Source: Yoonia sp.
GTDB taxonomy: Bacteria; Pseudomonadota; Alphaproteobacteria; Rhodobacterales; Rhodobacteraceae
DNA: 12,337 bases
Reading direction: 5' to 3'
Assembly (NCBI GenBank): GCA_028822885.1
Contig: JAPKCP010000068.1
Location: 1-12,337, forward strand
The notes below the pieces were generated by a model. That model did not search any database and had not been told where the DNA came from. It saw only the letters and a list, made by a program, of their open reading frames with translations. Position 1 is the stretch's first letter, and each line of letters opens with the position of its first letter. The position numbers and the translations under genes were made by a program. Shown here piece by piece: positions 6,118-12,337 of this stretch.

Positions 6118-7256
6118 CAGCGTGGCTTATGTACATGCGCGCTTTGGACCATGCCAAATGCAATTAGCAAAACAATCATCGCAGAGCCTCCGTAGCTAAC
6201 AAGTGGTAGTGGCACACCTACAACCGGGGCAAGGCCCGTTACCATGGCGATATTCACCGAAAAGAATAAAAAGAAAGTCATCGCGACGCCAAGGGTCAAA
6301 AGGGCGGCAAACCGGTCCCTGTTGGTGATGGCAGAGGCGACGCAAAATATCACGATCAAAACATAGAGAAAGAGCAGAGATGTGGCGCCCACAAAGCCGA
6401 ATTCCTCAGCTAAAGTGGTAAAGATAAAGTCGGTGTGTTTTTCTGGGAGAAAGTTCAATCGACTTTGCGTCCCTTGCATAAACCCACGCCCAGTCCATCC
6501 ACCAGACCCCAGCGCAATCTTTGCTTGCGTAATGTGGTAACCTGCACCCAGAGGGTCATTTGACGGGTCTATGAAGGTATCAATGCGGCGGTACTGGTAA
6601 TCTTTGAGGATTTGCCAAGGTGTCCCCTTGGTTTCAAGAACAGCGACGACTGTAGCCACCGCAGCCGCAATCACAGTCGCAAAGTACGCCCAATGCACAC
6701 CAGCCACAAACATGACGGCAGCCCCGCCCATGAGTAACAGGATCGATGTCCCAAGATCCGGTTGGGTCAGCACAAAATAGGTGGGCAAGAGGATGATCAA
6801 AACTGGCACCAGAACCCAGAAAGGCCGTGATGTTTTGTTCGTTGGCAGCCAATCATAATAGGCAGCTAATAACATAACGAGCGTGATTTTCATCAGCTCG
6901 GATGGTTGCAAATCCATTGGCCCAAGATCAAGCCAGCGTTGCGCTCCGTTTCGTTCGACACCGACAAATTCAACAGCAACGAGTAACAATAGTGATATTC
7001 CGTAGGCCAAGCCTGCCATGTTCCGCCAAAACCAAATCGGAACCATCGCGATGACAAGCATCATTGCCATGCCCAGCCCAAAGCGTTTCACTTGAGGTTC
7101 CATCCAAGGGGTGGCTGATCCCCCGGCGACTGAAAATAGCATGATGAAGCCTGCACAAGATACGGCTGTTATCAAAACAATGACTGGCCAGTTCAAGTAC
7201 ATCAGCTTGCGAAAGCCTGTGGGGACATATTTGGCGTTATACTCAAGATAGCTCAC
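6117..7256 (-). CDS. rodA: Rod-shape peptidoglycan glycosyltransferase RodA
   Basis: SEDS-family integral membrane enzyme that polymerises lipid II into glycan strands as part of the elongasome, working with PBP2 (mrdA). 379 residues with about ten hydrophobic segments. Family motifs: QPSELMK (117-123), QPDLGTS (165-171), the long periplasmic loop with GSGGWTGRGF (250-259) and LPEKHTDFIF (270-279, D276 corresponding to the proposed catalytic aspartate), and GLAPVVGVPLPLVSYGGS (341-358). The start is GTG 7256, preceded by AGGTGA six bases upstream. It overlaps the mrdA stop by four bases (GTGA), so the two partner enzymes are translationally coupled. Confidence 0.96.
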   Translation of the reverse strand: MSYLEYNAKYVPTGFRKLMYLNWPVIVLITAVSCAGFIMLFSVAGGSATPWMEPQVKRFGLGMAMMLVIAMVPIWFWRNMAGLAYGISLLLLVAVEFVGVERNGAQRWLDLGPMDLQPSELMKITLVMLLAAYYDWLPTNKTSRPFWVLVPVLIILLPTYFVLTQPDLGTSILLLMGGAAVMFVAGVHWAYFATVIAAAVATVVAVLETKGTPWQILKDYQYRRIDTFIDPSNDPLGAGYHITQAKIALGSGGWTGRGFMQGTQSRLNFLPEKHTDFIFTTLAEEFGFVGATSLLFLYVLIVIFCVASAITNRDRFAALLTLGVAMTFFLFFSVNIAMVTGLAPVVGVPLPLVSYGGSAMIVLLIAFGMVQSAHVHKPR

Positions 7257-9199
7257 GCTCGGTCACCTGATGCGCGTGTTGTGACGGCCGATAGCTTTTC
7301 AGAAATACGGGCCTGTTGATCAGCGATCCGATCACGCACATTTGAAGGATACGCTGACAGAGGCGGTGTGCCACCATACAATGCTTGCAACGTAATATCG
7401 CGCCCAATTGGGGCCGCAGCGGTTGATCCACCACCGCCATGTTCGACAATAACTGCTACCGCAAAGCGAGGGTTTTCAACGGGCGCGTAATTCACAAACA
7501 ACGCGTGATCACGCCTCTCCCACGGTAGATCAGCATTGCGGGTCACACCGCGTGCGCGTTCTTCAGCAGTAATCCGACGGACCTGCGACGTGCCTGTTTT
7601 CCCCGCCATATGGTTTTCAGACGCGACAATCCGTGACCGATATCCAGTGCCACGCGAATGGTTCGACACGGCGTCCATCGCAGCCCGCACACGGCGCAGC
7701 AGGTTCTCATTCACACCAATTGGGGCACCGGCACCAGAAGCAGTTTCGACTCCACCAATTGCCTTGATAAGACGCGGCTGAACTGCCCGCCCCGTTGCCA
7801 GACGCGCCGTCATAATGGCCAGTTGCAATGGCGAGGACAGCACATAACCCTGACCAATTGAGGCGTTGACCGTATCGCCGATCCGCCAATCTTCGCCGCG
7901 CACACGGGCCTTCCATTCTTTGTCGGGCGCGAGGCCGGAAGCGACCGCTGACACGGGCAAATCATGTTTGGTGCCAAGACCAAAACGACGTGCCATTTCG
8001 GCAATCTTATCAATACCAACCCGTTGGCAGATTTCATAATAATAGCAATCGCAGGATTGCTTAAGGCTTTCGTGCAGGTTCATATTCCCATGACCGCCAC
8101 GTTTCCAGCAATGGAAGCGTGTGCCGAAAATCTCAACAAATCCACGACAATTCACGGTTTCCTCGGCGCTGATGACACCATCTTCTAGGGCAGCCATCGC
8201 AGTGATCATCTTAAATGTTGATCCGGGTGGGTATGTCCCTTGGACAGCTTTTGCAGCTAGCGGACGGTATTTGTTCTCGTTCAGATCGGTCCAGTCTTTG
8301 ACTGAAATACCGCGCACAAACAGGTTGGGATCAAACGTTGGGGCGGAGGCAATTGCGCGCAAATCCCCGTCTTTCAGGTCGATAATGACGGCGCCAGCAC
8401 TTTCGCCATCCAAACGTGCCTGAACATAGCTTTGGAGTTCTGCGTCGATGGTCAGCTGCACGTCTTTGCCCGAAATGCCCTGCTGTCGGTCAAGTTCGCG
8501 CATGACCCGGCCAATTGCGTTTACCTCAATCCGTTTTGTGCCAGCAGAACCACGCAAGGTGTGCTCCATTTTGTTCTCAACACCGGTTTTTCCGATTTGA
8601 AACTTTGGGATCTGCAAAAGTGGGTCCTGATCGTCAATCTTGCTCAGATCATAGTCACTGACAGGTCCGACATAACCGGTGACATGGCCCAATTCTGCGC
8701 CCCAAGGATAAACGCGACTTAGGCCAACTTCGGCAGTAATGCCGGGCAGGGCAGGGGCGTTAATGTTGATCTTCGCCATATCCTCCCACGTCAATCGATC
8801 TGCGATTGTTACAGGGACAAAAGGTGAGCGGCGTGCAATCTCTTCCTTTGCCTTAGCAAGCTTGTCTTCTGGAATGTCTACGATCTGCAGCAGCTTTGCT
8901 AAAACATCATCCACGTCGCCTGCGTCTTCTTTGACCATCACAACGCGGTAGTTCTGCTCATTATCCGCCAAGGATTTTCCTTTGCGATCAAATACTAAGC
9001 CGCGTGCGGGGGGGATAAGCCGAATGTTGATCCGGTTTTCTTCTGCTAATAGTCGGAACTGGTCAGCTTGTTCGACCTGCATCGATTGCAACCTGATGCC
9101 TAAGGCCGCAACAACAGACATCTGGACGCCACCCATCAGCATGGCACGGCGGCTCATCTTACGGGTGGAACGGCCACCATCTTTTGCTGGTTTCTTCAT
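7253..9199 (-). CDS. mrdA: Penicillin-binding protein 2 (peptidoglycan D,D-transpeptidase)
   Basis: Class B penicillin-binding protein that cross-links peptidoglycan during cell elongation; target of mecillinam-type beta-lactams. 648 residues: a basic cytoplasmic start, a signal-anchor helix (about 20-38), an N-terminal dimerisation/pedestal region containing IPPARGLVFDRKG (62-74), YPWGAELGHVTGYVG (164-178) and IGKTGVENKMEHTLRG (202-217), then the transpeptidase domain. Active-site motifs: S327-T-F-K330 (in GTYPPGSTFK), SCD (382-384, the PBP2 version of SxN) and K534-T-G536 (AGKTGTSQV). The extra segment around FHCWKRGGHG (363-371) also fits PBP2. ATG 9199 overlaps the mreD stop by four bases (ATGA). 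Confidence 0.96.
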   Translation of the reverse strand: MKKPAKDGGRSTRKMSRRAMLMGGVQMSVVAALGIRLQSMQVEQADQFRLLAEENRINIRLIPPARGLVFDRKGKSLADNEQNYRVVMVKEDAGDVDDVLAKLLQIVDIPEDKLAKAKEEIARRSPFVPVTIADRLTWEDMAKININAPALPGITAEVGLSRVYPWGAELGHVTGYVGPVSDYDLSKIDDQDPLLQIPKFQIGKTGVENKMEHTLRGSAGTKRIEVNAIGRVMRELDRQQGISGKDVQLTIDAELQSYVQARLDGESAGAVIIDLKDGDLRAIASAPTFDPNLFVRGISVKDWTDLNENKYRPLAAKAVQGTYPPGSTFKMITAMAALEDGVISAEETVNCRGFVEIFGTRFHCWKRGGHGNMNLHESLKQSCDCYYYEICQRVGIDKIAEMARRFGLGTKHDLPVSAVASGLAPDKEWKARVRGEDWRIGDTVNASIGQGYVLSSPLQLAIMTARLATGRAVQPRLIKAIGGVETASGAGAPIGVNENLLRRVRAAMDAVSNHSRGTGYRSRIVASENHMAGKTGTSQVRRITAEERARGVTRNADLPWERRDHALFVNYAPVENPRFAVAVIVEHGGGGSTAAAPIGRDITLQALYGGTPPLSAYPSNVRDRIADQQARISEKLSAVTTRASGDRA

Positions 9200-9744
9200 A
9201 TGCGATGTCCGAGGCTATCGGTTTGTCCGGGTGCGGGGCGCGCGACCCCAAATATAAAGTGGGCGATCACGACAACCAATGGGTATATTGCGATTGTCAT
9301 CGCCATTTGTATCAAGGTCAAACCCAAAGGCGGTTGTGGCGTCATCACAATCGTGAGGGCTACCCTGTAGACGAGCGTGATCACCGCGACTCCAGCGGCA
9401 ACCGACCCCCATTCGAGCATCAACGGGACGTTGCGAATATGTCGGGCACGGGTACGAAAAATCTCGGTCATGATTACCATCAGGCCCGTCCACAGACCGG
9501 GGGGGCGTTGAAACAAGAAATCTGCGAGTAAGAATAACGCCGCAACTAGGAACACCGGTGCAAAGTCTGGCCTGCGGGCCGTCCAAGCAAGGGCAACCGT
9601 AAGCATCAGGTCAGGTGCTGCCCAATTATCGGGGCGGGTATCGAGCGGTAATAATTGGATAAAGATGATTGCAATCATCACAAACGTGAAGACCGCGCGG
9701 CCTGTCCAAACCTGCATTGTAGGGTTCTCAGCCATCGGTCGCAT
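9196..9744 (-). CDS. mreD: Rod-shape-determining protein MreD
   Basis: Small inner-membrane scaffold protein that partners MreC and connects MreB filaments to the wall-synthesis enzymes. 182 residues from ATG 9744, with hydrophobic segments near 17-34, 44-54, 61-80, 84-97, 110-133 and 142-167, as expected for MreD. The sequence is poorly conserved across the family, so position between mreC and mrdA carries much of the call. A second ATG at 9735 (179 aa, MAENPTMQ...) has GGA about eight bases upstream and would overlap mreC by 8 nt instead of 17; either could be the true start. Confidence 0.9.
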   Translation of the reverse strand: MRPMAENPTMQVWTGRAVFTFVMIAIIFIQLLPLDTRPDNWAAPDLMLTVALAWTARRPDFAPVFLVAALFLLADFLFQRPPGLWTGLMVIMTEIFRTRARHIRNVPLMLEWGSVAAGVAVITLVYRVALTIVMTPQPPLGLTLIQMAMTIAIYPLVVVIAHFIFGVARPAPGQTDSLGHRI

Positions 9745-10636
9745 CCGTTATGACGTCGACGGCCTTTGTAGTGGCGGGGGCCAGTAGGCCGCCGGGGTCC
9801 GTGATTATCTCATGCCCTTGGGCCCGCAGGACACGCAAAAATTTGAGCCGCTCATAATCGGCTGACAAGCGCACGCGCAGCCGCCCGTCAGTTCCACGAG
9901 CAACCTGACCCACCTGCAAATCGGGCGGGAACACACCCCCATCGCCCGACGTCACGACCAGATCACCGGGGCGCACCACATCGGCGTCATCCAAAAACTC
10001 GATCGGGGGATTCAATGTATTGTCGCCAGCGAGAATCGCACGCTGGCCTGACGGCTGCACGGTCACAGGAATCCGGCTTGAGGTATCCGTCAGTAAAATA
10101 ACCCGGCTGATTTCTTGACCGACGCCAGAAATACGACCCACAAGGCCGATGCCGTCCATTGTTGCCCAACCATCCAAAATCCCATCGCGTGCACCGACAT
10201 TCACAAGGACAGATTGACGAAATGGGGACCCCGAATCCGTCATCACGACACCAGTCACAAACGTTAACTGGGGATCAAGGCGGACGTTATTTAGACCCAA
10301 CAGTTTCGCGTTTTCTTGCTGGAGCTGTGCTGCTGCTTCTTTCCACGCCTTCATTTGCTGCAATTCACGTCGCAAATCATCGTTTTGAGCTGCAAGCTGT
10401 TGATAACTCTGGAAATCTTGAGCAAGGTTAACAAGGCCAGTGACAGGGACCAAGGCCCACTCGAATGATGGTACAACGCGATCAATCACAGCTGCACGAA
10501 ACCTTTCAACACGGGGGCTGTCGATCCGCCAGATAAGGAATAGACCAAGCAGCGCAAGCACCAACAAGCCCACGAACAATCGGCGCAATGGTGTTACATA
10601 GTCTTCTGATTGTCTGTCGCGTGCCACGGGACTCAC
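9728..10636 (-). CDS. mreC: Rod-shape-determining protein MreC
   Basis: Bitopic periplasmic protein that dimerises and activates PBP2/RodA. 302 residues: a cytoplasmic N-terminus, one membrane helix (about 19-37), a coiled coil rich in Gln/Glu/Leu (about 72-116) and the MreC beta domain (about 125-275) with VLVNVGARDGI, GLVGRISGVG, SRVILLTDTSSRIPV and the GDLVVTSGDGGVFPPDLQVG block. The last 25 residues are a variable tail. The start appears to be GTG 10636 behind a weak AGAG; a second GTG nine bases in is also possible. It follows mreB after a 45-nt gap and overlaps mreD. Confidence 0.93.
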   Translation of the reverse strand: MSPVARDRQSEDYVTPLRRLFVGLLVLALLGLFLIWRIDSPRVERFRAAVIDRVVPSFEWALVPVTGLVNLAQDFQSYQQLAAQNDDLRRELQQMKAWKEAAAQLQQENAKLLGLNNVRLDPQLTFVTGVVMTDSGSPFRQSVLVNVGARDGILDGWATMDGIGLVGRISGVGQEISRVILLTDTSSRIPVTVQPSGQRAILAGDNTLNPPIEFLDDADVVRPGDLVVTSGDGGVFPPDLQVGQVARGTDGRLRVRLSADYERLKFLRVLRAQGHEIITDPGGLLAPATTKAVDVITDATDG

Positions 10637-10643
10637 TTACTCT

Positions 10644-10665
10644 GGTCGAAAAATAGTGCCCGACC
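10644..10665. repeat. Small inverted repeat between mreB and mreC
   Basis: GGTCG (10644-10648) and CGACC (10661-10665) flank a 12-nt loop that reads as a T-rich run on the minus strand. The hairpin is weak, with no T-tract after the stem. It sits in the only sizeable gap within the mre operon. Confidence 0.3.
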
Positions 10666-10681
10666 TCAACGAATGGCCGGA

Positions 10682-11719
10682 TTAGCTGTCGTAATCTATG
10701 ACATGCCGCAGCTGTTTTTCATACTCCAACGCTTTACCAGTGCCCATCGCGACACAATTTAGCGATTCATCAGCGACTGATATTGCGAGACCAGTCTGTT
10801 CGCGCAATGCGAGGTCAAGCTGACCCAACAAAGCACCACCACCGGTGAGCATCACACCGCGATCCACAATATCGGCTGCCAAATCTGGTGGGGTGGCTTC
10901 CAAGGCGGTCATCACAGCTTCGCAAATCTGCTGAACCGGCTCCGCCAACGCCTCAGCGACCTGAGCCTGAGAAATCTCAGTCTCCTTTGGGACACCATTC
11001 AAAAGGTCACGACCACGGATCATCATCGAAGATCCACGACCATCGTCCGGCATCCGGGCGGTTCCAATAGATGTCTTGATCCGCTCAGCCGTAGATTCAC
11101 CGATCAGCAGGTTATGTTGACGGCGCAGGTAATTAATGATCGCTTCATCCATGCGATCACCCCCTACACGCACAGAGCGCGCGTAAACGATATCTCCGAG
11201 CGAAAGCACAGCCACTTCAGTTGTCCCGCCACCAATATCAACGACCATATTTCCGGTCGGATCGGTGATCGGCATACCTGCGCCAATGGCGGCAGCAATC
11301 GGTTCTGCGATCAAACCAGCGCGACGCGCACCAGCGGACAGAACAGATTGGCGGATGGCGCGTTTTTCAACAGGGGTTGCACCGTGCGGCACGCAAACAA
11401 TTATTTTGGGCTTAAAGAATGTTGTGCGTTTTGCAACTTTGCGGATAAAATGTTTGATCATTTCTTCGGCGGTATCAAAGTCGGCAATCACACCGTCACG
11501 CATCGGGCGAATGGCTTCGATTGACCCGGGCGTGCGGCCCAGCATCAACTTCGCGTCTTCGCCGACGGCGAGAACTTTCTTCACACCATCTTTAACGTGG
11601 TAGGCAACGACGGATGGCTCCGAAAGGATGATCCCTTTGCCCCGAACGTAGACAAGCGTATTCGCTGTCCCAAGGTCGATCGCCATATCTGACGAAAAAA
11701 GACTACCCCAAAATGCCAT
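10682..11719 (-). CDS. mreB: Rod-shape-determining actin homologue MreB
   Basis: Bacterial actin that forms membrane-bound filaments guiding lateral wall synthesis. I choose ATG 11719 (345 aa, MAFWGSLFSS...), which has GGAAAGG about eight bases upstream and the usual family length (E. coli 347). The open frame extends 17 codons further to 11770 without such a site. Nucleotide-binding motifs: phosphate-1 DLGTANT (15-21), phosphate-2 VVDIGGGTTE (159-168) and the adenosine motif LTGGGALL (291-298). The hydrophobic N-terminal FWGSLFS segment fits a membrane-anchoring role. Other conserved stretches are AIRPMRDGVIADF, VCVPHGATPVEKRA and the RRAGLIAEPIAAAIGAG block. First gene of the elongasome operon. 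Confidence 0.97.
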   Translation of the reverse strand: MAFWGSLFSSDMAIDLGTANTLVYVRGKGIILSEPSVVAYHVKDGVKKVLAVGEDAKLMLGRTPGSIEAIRPMRDGVIADFDTAEEMIKHFIRKVAKRTTFFKPKIIVCVPHGATPVEKRAIRQSVLSAGARRAGLIAEPIAAAIGAGMPITDPTGNMVVDIGGGTTEVAVLSLGDIVYARSVRVGGDRMDEAIINYLRRQHNLLIGESTAERIKTSIGTARMPDDGRGSSMMIRGRDLLNGVPKETEISQAQVAEALAEPVQQICEAVMTALEATPPDLAADIVDRGVMLTGGGALLGQLDLALREQTGLAISVADESLNCVAMGTGKALEYEKQLRHVIDYDS

Positions 11720-11775
11720 AACGTTGGCCTTTCCATCGTATAAATGTGTGCTGCGACCACGACTCTCCATGGGTC

Positions 11776-11789
11776 AGGCCTTAGGCCTT
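11776..11789. repeat. Tandem 7-bp repeat AGGCCTT x2
   Basis: Two exact copies of AGGCCTT (11776-11782 and 11783-11789). Each contains the palindrome AGGCCT. They overlap the downstream edge of the proposed mreB -10 element and the expected transcription start. Confidence 0.6.
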
Positions 11790-11815
11790 ATAGAGCCAGT
11801 ATCTGAGGGAAGAAA
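11787..11815 (-). promoter_or_regulatory. Candidate mreB operon promoter
   Basis: On the minus strand TTTCTT (11815-11810), a 17-nt spacer and TATAAG (11792-11787, five of six bases matching TATAAT) give a leader of about 60 nt before mreB. The -35 match is poor. A 7-bp inverted repeat, GAAACCC (11812-11818) / GGGTTTC (11829-11835), overlaps the -35 element and could be an operator. Confidence 0.35.
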
Positions 11816-11992
11816 CCCCTTGATTTCAGGGTTTCAGCGCGTTTTTGCTGGTTACACTTTTGCGATGTGGAGTGAGTGATCTTAAATGAAAGATAGCCGA
11901 AAATTGATAATTTCGAACATACAAGCGTTTGGTGGGCTGTTGATGAAGCTCTTCTGCTTGCAGCGAGGGTATTTCTGACCGAAAGGAGCGAG

Positions 11993-12018
11993 GGCGCGGG
12001 AAGTGTAGTTTCCGCGCC
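11993..12018 (-). terminator. GC-rich hairpin after leuA
   Basis: GGCGCGG (11993-11999) and CCGCGCC (12012-12018) are perfect reverse complements around a 12-nt loop, starting about 10 nt past the leuA stop. The downstream minus-strand sequence (CTCGCTCCTTTC) is only modestly T-rich, so termination may be partial or the hairpin may protect the mRNA end. Confidence 0.5.
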
Positions 12019-12028
12019 TTCGCAAGCA

Positions 12029-12337
12029 TTAACTATCTTTGTAGCTGAAGCCTTTGATGTCTTCACCGGGGGCCGATCTTTGACGCCGGACCAACAGACG
12101 GTTCAATGCGTTGATGTAGGCCTTTGCGCTTGCCACAACTGTGTCCGTGTCAGCAGATGTGCCCGTCGCAATGCGCCCATCCTCTTCCACCCGTACAGAA
12201 ACTGTGGCCTGCGCATCGGTGCCTTCCGTAACGGCATTCACTTGATACAACTGCAAGCGTGCAGAATGGTCGAAAAGCGCTTTGACTGCGTTAAAGGTCG
12301 CATCCACAGGACCATCGCCAGTCGCGGTGGTCTCGCT
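12029..12337 (-). CDS. leuA: 2-isopropylmalate synthase, C-terminal fragment cut by the window edge
   Basis: Last 103 codons of a gene whose 5' part lies beyond the right edge; the frame is open to base 12337. LeuA condenses acetyl-CoA with 2-oxoisovalerate, the first committed step of leucine synthesis. What is visible is the C-terminal regulatory domain that binds leucine for feedback inhibition: ATGDGPVDATFNAVKALF, followed by LQLYQVNAVTEGTDAQATV and ADTDTVVASAKAYINALNRL, all typical of LeuA rather than the catalytic TIM barrel. A citramalate synthase with a related domain is the main alternative, but the TGDGPVDA and TDAQ segments favour LeuA. It ends at TAA 12029 and is followed by a hairpin. 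Confidence 0.92.
   Translation of the reverse strand, partial: SETTATGDGPVDATFNAVKALFDHSARLQLYQVNAVTEGTDAQATVSVRVEEDGRIATGTSADTDTVVASAKAYINALNRLLVRRQRSAPGEDIKGFSYKDS

Larger units (their letters stand above)
11720..12028. other. Non-coding region between leuA and mreB
   Basis: 309 bp with no believable gene: the short frames here overlap leuA or lack any protein-like character. On the minus strand it holds, in order, the leuA 3' hairpin (11993-12018), an AT-rich stretch (about 11840-11935), an inverted repeat (11812-11835), the best mreB promoter candidate (11787-11815), a tandem AGGCCTT repeat (11776-11789) and the mreB leader with its ribosome-binding site. Confidence 0.6.

Noticed and set aside
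11720..11770. Upstream in-frame extension of mreB by 17 codons
   Set aside because: The extension is not MreB-like, and the ATG at 11719 has a good Shine-Dalgarno and yields the standard family length.
11788..12066. Small minus-strand frames between leuA and mreB
   Set aside because: They partly overlap the leuA end in another frame, have low-complexity composition and lack a convincing ribosome-binding site.

Overview
The window reads as a chromosomal segment of an alphaproteobacterium, most likely a Roseobacter-group member of the Rhodobacteraceae. The evidence is the gene order leuA-mreB-mreC-mreD-mrdA-rodA followed by a hydroxyacid dehydrogenase, an SseB-like gene and an unusual uracil-DNA-glycosylase-like gene, together with the character of the proteins. 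The base composition looks only moderately GC-rich. The genus cannot be fixed by reading alone. All genes except the SseB-like one lie on the minus strand, so the biological order runs from the right edge to the left edge.

Right part (about 5185-12337): the 3' end of leuA enters from the right edge and ends at a GC-rich hairpin. A non-coding gap of about 310 bp follows, holding the likely mreB promoter. Then comes a tight cell-shape operon: mreB, mreC, mreD, mrdA (PBP2), rodA and ghrA. From mreC to ghrA every junction overlaps by 1 to 17 nt. MreB filaments, the MreC/MreD scaffold, the RodA glycosyltransferase and the PBP2 transpeptidase together form the elongasome that builds lateral-wall peptidoglycan. 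ghrA (glyoxylate/hydroxypyruvate reductase) has no obvious metabolic link but is tied to rodA by a 1-nt TGATG overlap.

Middle (about 3577-5184): a convergent, AT-rich, palindrome-rich gap separates ghrA from an SseB-family gene on the plus strand. That gene is divergent from a uracil-DNA-glycosylase-superfamily gene with four cysteines suited to a 4Fe-4S cluster. The two divergent genes share a 12-bp inverted repeat that covers both Shine-Dalgarno sites, and they may have back-to-back promoters.

Left part (1-3417): two capsule-export genes, a KpsT-like ATPase and a KpsE-like inner-membrane protein with a long cytoplasmic N-terminus. They overlap by 23 nt, and no KpsM permease is next to them. 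Last is a secreted-BON/MscS-type mechanosensitive channel gene whose reading frame is broken near the 3' end: the family-like C-terminus continues in another frame and runs off the left edge.

Most of the window is conserved housekeeping. I found no convincing mobile element, CRISPR array, RNA gene or new multi-gene system. The items most worth checking are the mscS frameshift, the symmetric control region between the SseB-like and glycosylase genes, the palindrome cluster at the ghrA/SseB convergence, and the kpsTE pair without kpsM.
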